A stretch of 64,000 nt of DNA, taken from positions 5,485,001-5,549,000 of the forward strand of contig NZ_CP118615.1 of NCBI RefSeq assembly GCF_028993575.1, read 5' to 3'. The DNA comes from Micromonospora cathayae (lineage in GTDB: Bacteria > Actinomycetota > Actinomycetes > Mycobacteriales > Micromonosporaceae). Numbering within the stretch: the stretch's first letter is position 1; each line of letters opens with the position of its first letter. Shown piece by piece: positions 46,781 through 55,445 of the stretch. The position numbers and the translations under genes are program-made. Below the pieces are notes generated by a model. That model ran no database searches. It was not told the DNA's origin and saw only the letters and a list, made by a program, of their open reading frames with translations.

Positions 46781-48166
46781 TCAGCCGGCCAGGGCCGCCT
46801 CGACCAGTCGTGCCTCGACGTCGCGCAGCAGCCGCTCCGCCCGCTGCGGCGGCAGGTAGACGCTGTCGACGGTGACCACCAGTTCCACCGCGCCGGGCGC
46901 GTCGACCACCTGGATCCGGCACCGCCAGGCGAACCGTTCCAGCTCCTCCAGCCAACGGAACGGGCTGGCGTCCCGGGCCGCCCGCAGGGTGGCCGCGTCC
47001 GGGGCGGTGACCCCGGCCGGTACCTCCTGGGGCAGCCGGATGTCGTTGAAGAAACAGAACGGCGCGAGCGCGGTGCCGTAGTCGATGCCGTGCCCGGCGA
47101 AGGCCGCCGCCATGGCGAGCGGGTCGTAGTAGGCGTGCCGGTACCCGTCCAGTGACGCCTGCTTGGTCCGGGTGAGCAGGTCGGCGAAGTCCGGCCGACC
47201 GGTCAGGTCGATCCGGCACAGTCCGAGCTGGTTCAGTTTGCTGATCGCGGTGTCGTACTCGGGCTGGAACCGGTTGTTGCCCATGGTGAAGATGCCCCGG
47301 GCGTCCGCCCCGTCGCCGGGGAGCACGTCGGCGACGGCGGCCAGCAGCACGGTGGCGTTGCTGACCCGGTACCGGGCGGCGAGCAGCCGGGCCGCGTGGT
47401 AGGCCGCCGTCGAGGTCAGTGCGCCCCGGCGGTACCGGGGGGTCGTCCCGGCCCCGGCCACGTGGAAGGTGCCGACCGGCAGGGCCCGGAACTGGCGCAG
47501 CCAGTACGCCACCGCCCGGTCCGACCGGCGTCGCTCGACCTGCCGTTCCCGCTCCGCCACGTCCAGCGACTGCAGGCCCGGCGGGTGGGGTGCGGTGCCC
47601 CGGACCAGCAGCATCCGCAGGTCCCGCAGCACGGTCTCGGTGGCGTGGAAGTCGACGGTGGAGTGACTGAAGACCACCACCACCTGCCGGACCAGACCGT
47701 CGACCACCACGACGGCGGCCCGCAGCGGCCACTCGGTGGCGTGGTCGAACCGCGGGTCACCCAGCCGTACGGCGAGCGACCGGGCCGCCTCCTGCCCGAC
47801 CGGGTCCGCCCCGGCCGTGGGCACGGTGTGCACCAGCACCGGCAACCGGCCCTCGGCGGCGGCCTCCTGACGCAGCTCACCGCCGGCCGGACGGACCCGG
47901 GTCCGCAGTGACTCGTGCCGGTCGACCAGTGCGGCGAGCGCCCGCACCGCCCGCTGCGGCGACACGTCCGCCCGGGGCGAGACGGCCAGGACACGGCGCA
48001 GGTTCAGGAAGCTGTGCTGGGCGGACTCGAACTCGGTCACCGCCCGCCACATGGCCCGTTGGCCCCAGGTGAGCGGTCCGGTGGCGACCCGGCCGCCGTG
48101 GAAGTCCGCGTACGCCAGTTCCTCGGTCGACGCGGCGACCTGGTTCATGAACGGGGAAGTGAGCAC
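46781..48166 (-). CDS. Stand-alone condensation-like acyltransferase 1
   Basis: A 461-residue protein with the two-lobed chloramphenicol-acetyltransferase/condensation fold. The active-site motif is SHSTVD near 190, keeping the second His and the Asp of HHxxxDG but with Ser for the first His. Other family landmarks are TWGQRAMWRAV near the N-terminus and MGNNRFQPEYDT near 310. The start is GTG 48166 or ATG 48148; no clear ribosome site. It forms a tandem pair with the homologous gene 21 bp upstream, divergent from the NRPS. It may form an ester or amide bond in trans on a carrier-bound intermediate. Confidence 0.8.
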   Translation of the reverse strand: MLTSPFMNQVAASTEELAYADFHGGRVATGPLTWGQRAMWRAVTEFESAQHSFLNLRRVLAVSPRADVSPQRAVRALAALVDRHESLRTRVRPAGGELRQEAAAEGRLPVLVHTVPTAGADPVGQEAARSLAVRLGDPRFDHATEWPLRAAVVVVDGLVRQVVVVFSHSTVDFHATETVLRDLRMLLVRGTAPHPPGLQSLDVAERERQVERRRSDRAVAYWLRQFRALPVGTFHVAGAGTTPRYRRGALTSTAAYHAARLLAARYRVSNATVLLAAVADVLPGDGADARGIFTMGNNRFQPEYDTAISKLNQLGLCRIDLTGRPDFADLLTRTKQASLDGYRHAYYDPLAMAAAFAGHGIDYGTALAPFCFFNDIRLPQEVPAGVTAPDAATLRAARDASPFRWLEELERFAWRCRIQVVDAPGAVELVVTVDSVYLPPQRAERLLRDVEARLVEAALAG

Positions 48167-48187
48167 GCCTGGAGGTTACCGTCCACG

Positions 48188-49600
48188 TCAGCCCAGCAGC
48201 GCCCGCGACGAGGGCGTCCACGGCCAGTCGACCTCCCGGAAGGCCGCCGTGACCAGCAGGTCCTCCAGGTCCCGCAGGAACGGCTCGATCGATTCGGCGG
48301 GCCGGAACCGGGTGTCGACGCTGAGCGTGACGCCGACCGCGTCCGGTTCGTCGACGACGTGGGTCAGCAGGTGCCAGGCGGTCCGGGTCAGGCCGTCGAC
48401 CGGCTGGAAGGTGCTCTCCGCCATGGCCGCCCGCAGCTCGTTCTCGCTGGCGGTGGGGACCGGCTGCGCGCCGCCACCGGCGAGCCGTACGTCGTTGAAG
48501 TAGTAGTACGGCAGGAAGGCGGTGTCCGTGTCGTAGTCGGCGGCCAGGAAACGTTCCCGCAGCCCCTTCGGGTCGTAGTAGGCGTGCCGGTAGCCCTCCA
48601 GCGCGGCCCGCCAGATCCGGGGCAGCAGCTCGGTGAAGGAGGGACGGTCGGCCACGTCCACCACACTCATGCCGATCTGCCCGATGTTCGCCACCGCGTG
48701 CGTGTACTCGGCGCGGAACCGGTTGTGCGCCATGGTGAACAGGCCGCACCGCTGCTGGCCGCCCCCGCCGGCGGCCAGCGCGGTCGTCCCGGCGAGCAGC
48801 ACCGAGGAGACGCTGACCCGGTGCCGGGCGGCGATGATCCGGGCCGCCCGGTCCACCGCCGACGACACCAGGGTGCCGCGCTGCACCAGTGGCGTGCCGG
48901 CCGGGTGCTCCGGTGTCAGCGGCGACCGGGGCAGCCGGCCGAACTCCCGCATCCAGTGGTCCAGCGCCCGGGTCGAGCGGGCCTGGTCCACCCCGTTCTG
49001 GTCCCGGGCCACCTGCACCGACTGCGGGCCGGGCGGGGTGGTCAGCTCACCGCGCAGCAGGATGAGCCGCAGGTCACGCAGCACCACCTCGGCCGCGTAG
49101 GCGTCCACCGTCGAGTGGCTGAAGACCACCACCACCTGGCGTACCAGGTCGTCGACGGTGACCACGGCGACCCGCAGCGGCCACTCGGCGCCGTGGTCGA
49201 ACGCCACGTCGGCGAGTCGGTCGGCCGCCGCGCGGGCCGCCGCAGCGCCGTCCGCCTCGCCGGACACCACCAGCACCGGCAGCTGGCCGCCGGCGGCGGC
49301 CTCCTGGCGCAGCTCACCGTCGACCGACCGGACCCGGGTCCGCAGCGCGCTGTGCCGGCCGACCAGCAGGCCGAGCGCCCGGGTCGCCCGGGGCAGGTCG
49401 GCGCGGACCCGCGCGGAGACCGGCACGGTACGACGGAGGTTCATGAACCGGTGGTTGGAGCCGGACCGCTCGGCGGCCCGCCACATCACCCGCTGCGCCC
49501 AGGTCGGCGGGGCGGTCTCGGTACGGCCACCGCCGAACTCGGCCAGGACCATCGGTTGGTCGGCCCACTCCGCGGGCACGGTGGCATCAGCGAATCGCAT
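48188..49600 (-). CDS. Stand-alone condensation-like acyltransferase 2
   Basis: 470 residues, homologous along its whole length to the next gene downstream (shared TWAQRVMWRA, QVVVVFSHSTVD, HRHAYYDP-type and YYYFNDVRL blocks). The motif near 190 is again SHSTVD rather than HHxxxDG. The C-terminus extends about 10 residues further. It starts at ATG 49600, 162 bp from the divergent NRPS start. The tandem arrangement suggests duplication followed by specialisation. Whether they form a heterodimer or act on two substrates is open. Confidence 0.8.
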   Translation of the reverse strand: MRFADATVPAEWADQPMVLAEFGGGRTETAPPTWAQRVMWRAAERSGSNHRFMNLRRTVPVSARVRADLPRATRALGLLVGRHSALRTRVRSVDGELRQEAAAGGQLPVLVVSGEADGAAAARAAADRLADVAFDHGAEWPLRVAVVTVDDLVRQVVVVFSHSTVDAYAAEVVLRDLRLILLRGELTTPPGPQSVQVARDQNGVDQARSTRALDHWMREFGRLPRSPLTPEHPAGTPLVQRGTLVSSAVDRAARIIAARHRVSVSSVLLAGTTALAAGGGGQQRCGLFTMAHNRFRAEYTHAVANIGQIGMSVVDVADRPSFTELLPRIWRAALEGYRHAYYDPKGLRERFLAADYDTDTAFLPYYYFNDVRLAGGGAQPVPTASENELRAAMAESTFQPVDGLTRTAWHLLTHVVDEPDAVGVTLSVDTRFRPAESIEPFLRDLEDLLVTAAFREVDWPWTPSSRALLG

Positions 49601-49762
49601 TCCTGACCGTAGGCCGGCCACCGGGCCGCCGGATCGATCGTTCGGGTTTTCCACAGTGCACCGGACAGGCGCTTCGTACTGCGCCGAACAGTTGATTACA
49701 TGCGTCGGTTGCATTCGGCAGACTGCTTGCCTCGCCCGCCATCGACCTGAGAAGGCCTCCCC

Positions 49763-52700
49763 GTGACCAATGTAGACCTTCCGGCCCGGGCTGTCCGTCC
49801 CGTCACGAGCGGGATTTCCGGCCCGGCCGGGGCGGGACCGGTGCTGTCGTTCGGGCAGGAACGGATCTGGTTCACCGAACAGCTCACCCCCGGCACGGCC
49901 GGGTACCTCGTCTACGCGACGCTGCGGCTGACCGGCCCGCTCGACCCGGGCCTGCTCGCCACCGCCATCGACGCCACCGTCGGTCGGCACGACAGCCTGC
50001 GGATGCGGTTCACCGAGAACGACCTCGGCGAGCCGGTGGTCGAGGTGGTGCCCGCGGTGCAGGTGCCGGTCACCGTCACCGGCGTCACCGACGAGGCGCA
50101 GGCCCGCGCCCTGGTGGCCGAGTCGGCGTCCACCCCGTTCGACCTGGCCGCCGCTCCCCTGCTCCGCGCGCTGGTGATCAGGCTGGGGGCCGACGACCAC
50201 GTCCTGCACCTGGCGATGCACCACATCATCAGCGACGGCTGGTCGCTGGACCTGCTGCTCACCGAGATCGCCACGATCTACGGCGCGTTGCGTGACGCCG
50301 GCCCGGTGCCGGCCCCGCCGACGCTGTCGTACCTCGACTACGCCGCCTGGCAGCGGGAGCGGGTGGACGGTCCGGGGGCCGGCGCGGAGCTGACCTGGTG
50401 GACCGAGGCGCTGGCCGGGGTGCCCGCGCTGGAACTGCCCACCGACCGGCCCCGCCCGGCCGTGCAGACGTACGCCGGGGCCACCCACCGGTTCCGGATC
50501 GACGCCGAGCTGACCGACGGGCTGCGGCGGCTGGCCCGCAGTCACCGGGCCACCCTGTACATGACGCTGCTGTCCGGGTTGCAGGCGCTGCTGTTCCGGC
50601 ACAGCGGGCAGCGGGACTTCGCCATCGGTTCCCCGGTCGCCGGGCGGGTGGTGCCCGAGCTGGAGAACCTGATCGGCCTGTTCGTCAACACGCTCGCCCT
50701 GCGCGCCGACCTGTCGACCACCGGCGGCACCGCCGACTCCCCGGGTGCGGAGCCCAGCTTCGGGATGCTGCTGCGGCGGAACCGGACGACCGTGGTGAAG
50801 GCGCTGGCCCGGCAGGAGATCCCGTTCGAGCGGCTGGTCAAAGAGCTGAACGTGACCCGGGACGTGAGCCGCTCCCCGGTGTTCCAGGTGCTGTTCACGC
50901 TCCAGAACTACGCCCGTACCGGGGGCGGCCGGTGGCCGGACGGGCTGCGCACCGAGGGCTTCGGCGCGGACGGCAACGCCGCCCGGTTCGACCTGTCGCT
51001 CTACCTGAGCGAGGTCGGCGACGGGTTGCGCGGCATGTTCGTCTACAACACCGACCTGTTCGACGCGGACACGGTGGCCCGGCTGACCGACCGGTTCAGC
51101 ACGCTGCTGCGGGCGGCGGTGGCCGACCCGGACCGGCCGATCGTGGACCTGGACCTGCTCGCCGACGGGGAACGGGACCGGGTGCTGGCGTTCAGCGCGC
51201 CGGACGAGCCGGTCGGGCCGGTCAGCGCGGCGTCGGAGGTCGCTGCGGTGACCGGCCCGGCCACCACCCTGGCGGAGCTGCTCGTTCCGCACGTGGCGGC
51301 CACCCCGGACGCGCCGGCCGTGGTGTGCGGCGCGGACACCCTGACCTACCGGGAGCTGGACCGGCGGGCCAACCGGCTGGCGCACTGGCTGCGTACCGTC
51401 GGGGTCGGCCCGGACGCGCTGGTCGGGGTGCTGCTGGACCAGTCGGTGGAGTTGGCCGTGGCGCTGCTCGGGGTGCTGCGCGCCGGTGGGGCGTACCTGC
51501 CACTGGACCCGGAGCAGCCGCCGAACCGGTTGGCGACCATGCTCGCCGACGCCCGCCCGGCGGTGGTGCTGACCAGCAGCGACCTGCGGGACCGGCTCAC
51601 CCCGACCGATCCGACGATCGTGGTCCCGGTGACCCCCACCTGTCTGGACACGATCACCGCCGAGGTGGCCGCCCAGCCGGACACCGTCCCGCCGTCCGGC
51701 ACCCGACCGGACAACCTGGCGTACGTGATCTACACGTCCGGTTCGACCGGCGTCCCGAAGGGGGTGGCGGTGCCGCACCGGCAGGTGCTGCGCTACCTCG
51801 ACGGGGTGGCCGCCCGGTTCGACGTCGTGCCCGCCGGCCGGTACGCGCTGCTCCAGTCGATGTCGTTCGACTTCAGCGTGACCATCTTCTACCTGGCGTT
51901 GGCCACCGGCGGGGTGGTGCACCTGCTGCCCCGCCGGGGCACCGGGGCCGAGCTGGCCGAACAGCTCCGCACCCACCGGATCGACTATCTGAAGATCACC
52001 CCGTCGCACCTGGCCGCGTTGACCGCCGACGCCGAGCCGGCCGAGCTGCTGCCGGCCCGCGCCCTGATCCTCGGCGGTGAGGCGTCCGACCTGGAGCGGA
52101 TCCGACCGCTCGCGGCCGTCGGGGCGACCCGGGTGTTCAACCACTACGGGCCGACCGAGGCGACCGTCGGCATCGCCACGTACGAGGTGACCGCCGACGC
52201 CGCCGGGACAGGTCCGGTGCCGACCGGCCGGCCGCTGCCGTACGCCCGGGTGCACGTGCTCGACGAGCGGATGCGGCCGGTGCCGGTGGGCGTACCCGGG
52301 GAGATCTACCTGGGCGGGGACCGGCTGGCCCGGGGCTACCTGGACCGGCCCGCGCTGACCGCCGAGCGGTTCGTGCCCGACCCGTACGGCCCGCCCGGCG
52401 CGCGCCTCTACCGCACCGGTGACCTGGGGCGGTGGCGGGCCGACGGGCAGCTGGTGTTCCTCGGCCGGGCCGACCACCAGGTCAAGATCCGGGGGTACCG
52501 GGTCGAGCTGGGCGAGGTGGAGGCGGCGCTGCGCGACTGCCCGCCGGTGCACCAGGCGGTGGTGGTGCTGCGCGACGACCGGCTGGTCGCCTACCTGGAG
52601 TCCACGCCCGGGGCGGACCGGCCGGAGTCGGCGGCGCTGCGGCGCGTCCTCGGCGACCGGCTGCCCGACCACATGGTCCCGCAGCGGTTCGTCTGGCTGG

Positions 52701-55444
52701 ACCAGCTGCCGTTGCAGCAGCACGGCAAGGTGGACCGCAGGGCGCTGCCGGAACCCACCGCCGAGACGCCGACCGGGGAACGGCTCGCCCCGGTCGGCCC
52801 GGTGGAGACCCTGATCGCCGGGATCTGGCAGGAGGTGCTGGGCCTGCCGGAGGTCGGCGTCACCGACGACTTCTTCGACATCGGCGGGCACTCGCTGCTG
52901 GCCACGCAGGTGGTGGCCCGGATGCGCCGGGAGTTGCCGGCCGACGCCGACGGCAACCCGCCCCGGGTCAGCGTGATGGACCTGTTCCGGCACCGGACGG
53001 TCCGTGAGCTGGCCGAACGGGTCGGCACGACCGACACCGGGCCGGCCCTCCTGCTGCACGAGCTGACCCCGCCGGTGCCGGCCGCCGAGCGGGTCGCCAC
53101 CCTGGTCTGCGTCCCGTACGGCGGTGGCAGCGCGGTGGTGTACCAACCCCTTGCCGACGCGCTGCCGGCCGGGTACCGGCTGTTCTCGGTCTCCATGCCC
53201 GGCCACGACATCGGGCTGGCCGACGACCCGGCCCCGATCGACGAGGTCGCCGGGGACGTGGTCGCGGAGATCCTGACCCGGGTGGACGGTCCGCTGGTGC
53301 TGTACGGGCACTGCGGTCCGGGTGGGGCGCTCGCGGTGGAGGTGGCCCGGCGGCTGGAGGCGGCCGGCCGGGAGCTGGCGGCGGTGTACCTGGGCGCGGT
53401 GTTCCCGTTCGCCCGGCCGGTGGGCGGGGTGCTCGGGCCGCTGATGCGGCTGCGGCTGGCCGAGCGGATCCGCAGCGACCGGATCTACCGCACCTGGTTG
53501 CAGGCGCAGGGCACCTCGATCGGCGCGCTCGACCCGGACGAGGTGGCGTTCCTGATCCGGGCCATGCGGCACGACGCCCGGGTCTCCGAGGAGTACTTCA
53601 CCGACCTGATGCAGCAGCAGGTGACGCCGCTGCGGGCACCGATCGTGTCGGTGGTCGGCGACCGGGACCGGGGCACCGAGTACTTCGAGGAGCGGTTCCG
53701 GGAGTGGCACTTCCTCAGCGACCGGACCGCCCTGGCGGTGGTCGACGAGGGCGGGCACTACTTCCTCAAGTACCGGGCCGAGGAGCTGGCCGAGATCGTC
53801 ACCACCGTGCACCACCGGCTGGCCGAGCCGGCCGGGGTGGTGGGCACGGTCGGCGCGGACGGCCCCGATCCGGCCTGGGTGCTGGCCGCCGTCTCGGACC
53901 GCGGCCCCGAGCCGCCCGCGCCGGTCACGGCCCCGGCCGTGCCGCCGGACCGGCCGGCCCGCCGGCCCCGCACCGGCACCGACCGCACCCCGCAGCCGAG
54001 CATGGCCCGGTTCGGTCTGGTCGCGGCCGGTCAGATCGTCTCCAGTACGGGCACCGCGCTGACCAACTTCGCGATCCCGCTGTGGATCTACCTGGAGACC
54101 GGGTCGCTGGCCCGGTTCGCCCTGTTCGCGGTGATCGGGCTGCTGCCCGGACTGCTGGTGGCCCCGCTCGCCGGGGCGCTGATCGACCGGACCAGCCGCC
54201 GCCGGGTGCTGCTGCTGGCCGGCCTGGCCGCCGGAGCGGCCAACGCGGCGTTGGCCGGGCTGGTGCTCACCGACCGGATCGAGGTCTGGCACTTCTACGT
54301 GCTGGTGGGCTGGCTGTCGGTGGCGTTGGCGTTCCAACGGTTGTCGTTCATGTCGGCGGTGCCGCAGCTGGTGCCGAAACGGTTCCTCGGGCACGCCAAC
54401 GGGCTGACCCAGACCGCCACCGGCATCACCCAGTTCATGGTGCCGCTGATCGCGGTGGCGCTGCTGGACGCGGTCGGCCTGGCCGGCATCCTGGTCCTCG
54501 ACGTGGTGTCGTACGTGTTCGCGATCGGGGTGCTGCTGGCCATCCGGTTCCCGCGCACGCTGGCCCTGCAACGCCGGGAGGGCATCGGCGAGGAGATCAT
54601 GGGCGGGCTGCGGTACTCGGTACGCCGCCGCGAGTTCCGGTCCATGCTGATCTTCTTCGCCGCGCTGAACCTGTTCCTGTTCCCGGTGCTCTACCTGCTC
54701 TCCCCGCTGGTGCTCGGCTTCGCGGAGCTGGCCCAGGTGGCGCAGATCGCGCTGACCGGTGGGCTGGGGGCCGCCGCCGGTGGGCTGGTGATGCTGGTCT
54801 GGGGCGGCCCGCGCCGGTACCGGATGCGGGCGGTGCTGCTGGGCACCCTGGGCATCGCGGTGGCCTGCCTGGTCACCGGCCTCCGCCCGAACCTGGTGGT
54901 GATCGGGGCCGGCGCGTTCGGCATGTACCTTGCGCTCGGCATCGTCAACGGCGTCTACAACACGATCATCCAGACCAAGGTGCCGCCCCGGTTCCACGGT
55001 CGGGTGTTCGCGCTGAACCAGATGGTGGCCTGGTCGACCATGCCGCTGGGCTGGGGGGTGATCGCCCCGTTCGCCTCGCAGGCGTTGGAGCCGCTGCTGA
55101 TGCCGGGCGGGGCGCTGGCCGGCACCGTCGGCGCGGTGATCGGGGTCGGCCCGGGTCGCGGCATCGCCCTGCTGTACGTGGTGTTCGGCGGGTGCATCGC
55201 GCTGACCGCGCTGGTGTCGCTGCGGACCCGGGTGCTGTCCCGGTTCGACGACGAGGTGCCCGACGCCCCGCCGGACGACCTGATCGGCATCGAGGCCCGG
55301 CAGGCCCGCGCCGCAGCGACCGGGGCATCCGGAGCGACCGGGGTATCCGGAGGGTCGACCGGGGTGGCGGTCGACGCGACGTCCGGGGTGGCGGGCGGCA
55401 CGACGGCGAGCGCGCCGGCCGAACCGGCCGGGAAGGCGGCCTGA
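49763..55444 (+). CDS. NRPS (C-A-PCP-TE) fused to an MFS exporter
   Basis: 1,893 residues. C domain (about 25-460; HHIISDG at 153), A domain (about 500-990), PCP (GGHSLL near 1041), thioesterase (about 1110-1375) and, after a Pro-rich linker, a complete 12-helix MFS domain (about 1414-1840) with a Gly/Ala/Thr-rich tail. The A pocket read against GrsA is D-F-T-K-I-G-H-V-G-K, closest to aspartate-type codes. The TE elbow reads GHCGPGG with Cys1184 as the nucleophile in place of Ser. There is no stop or frameshift between TE and MFS. It presumably adds the last residue, releases the peptide and exports it. GTG 49763; first gene of the plus operon. Confidence 0.93.
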   Translation: MTNVDLPARAVRPVTSGISGPAGAGPVLSFGQERIWFTEQLTPGTAGYLVYATLRLTGPLDPGLLATAIDATVGRHDSLRMRFTENDLGEPVVEVVPAVQVPVTVTGVTDEAQARALVAESASTPFDLAAAPLLRALVIRLGADDHVLHLAMHHIISDGWSLDLLLTEIATIYGALRDAGPVPAPPTLSYLDYAAWQRERVDGPGAGAELTWWTEALAGVPALELPTDRPRPAVQTYAGATHRFRIDAELTDGLRRLARSHRATLYMTLLSGLQALLFRHSGQRDFAIGSPVAGRVVPELENLIGLFVNTLALRADLSTTGGTADSPGAEPSFGMLLRRNRTTVVKALARQEIPFERLVKELNVTRDVSRSPVFQVLFTLQNYARTGGGRWPDGLRTEGFGADGNAARFDLSLYLSEVGDGLRGMFVYNTDLFDADTVARLTDRFSTLLRAAVADPDRPIVDLDLLADGERDRVLAFSAPDEPVGPVSAASEVAAVTGPATTLAELLVPHVAATPDAPAVVCGADTLTYRELDRRANRLAHWLRTVGVGPDALVGVLLDQSVELAVALLGVLRAGGAYLPLDPEQPPNRLATMLADARPAVVLTSSDLRDRLTPTDPTIVVPVTPTCLDTITAEVAAQPDTVPPSGTRPDNLAYVIYTSGSTGVPKGVAVPHRQVLRYLDGVAARFDVVPAGRYALLQSMSFDFSVTIFYLALATGGVVHLLPRRGTGAELAEQLRTHRIDYLKITPSHLAALTADAEPAELLPARALILGGEASDLERIRPLAAVGATRVFNHYGPTEATVGIATYEVTADAAGTGPVPTGRPLPYARVHVLDERMRPVPVGVPGEIYLGGDRLARGYLDRPALTAERFVPDPYGPPGARLYRTGDLGRWRADGQLVFLGRADHQVKIRGYRVELGEVEAALRDCPPVHQAVVVLRDDRLVAYLESTPGADRPESAALRRVLGDRLPDHMVPQRFVWLDQLPLQQHGKVDRRALPEPTAETPTGERLAPVGPVETLIAGIWQEVLGLPEVGVTDDFFDIGGHSLLATQVVARMRRELPADADGNPPRVSVMDLFRHRTVRELAERVGTTDTGPALLLHELTPPVPAAERVATLVCVPYGGGSAVVYQPLADALPAGYRLFSVSMPGHDIGLADDPAPIDEVAGDVVAEILTRVDGPLVLYGHCGPGGALAVEVARRLEAAGRELAAVYLGAVFPFARPVGGVLGPLMRLRLAERIRSDRIYRTWLQAQGTSIGALDPDEVAFLIRAMRHDARVSEEYFTDLMQQQVTPLRAPIVSVVGDRDRGTEYFEERFREWHFLSDRTALAVVDEGGHYFLKYRAEELAEIVTTVHHRLAEPAGVVGTVGADGPDPAWVLAAVSDRGPEPPAPVTAPAVPPDRPARRPRTGTDRTPQPSMARFGLVAAGQIVSSTGTALTNFAIPLWIYLETGSLARFALFAVIGLLPGLLVAPLAGALIDRTSRRRVLLLAGLAAGAANAALAGLVLTDRIEVWHFYVLVGWLSVALAFQRLSFMSAVPQLVPKRFLGHANGLTQTATGITQFMVPLIAVALLDAVGLAGILVLDVVSYVFAIGVLLAIRFPRTLALQRREGIGEEIMGGLRYSVRRREFRSMLIFFAALNLFLFPVLYLLSPLVLGFAELAQVAQIALTGGLGAAAGGLVMLVWGGPRRYRMRAVLLGTLGIAVACLVTGLRPNLVVIGAGAFGMYLALGIVNGVYNTIIQTKVPPRFHGRVFALNQMVAWSTMPLGWGVIAPFASQALEPLLMPGGALAGTVGAVIGVGPGRGIALLYVVFGGCIALTALVSLRTRVLSRFDDEVPDAPPDDLIGIEARQARAAATGASGATGVSGGSTGVAVDATSGVAGGTTASAPAEPAGKAA

Positions 55445-55445
55445 G

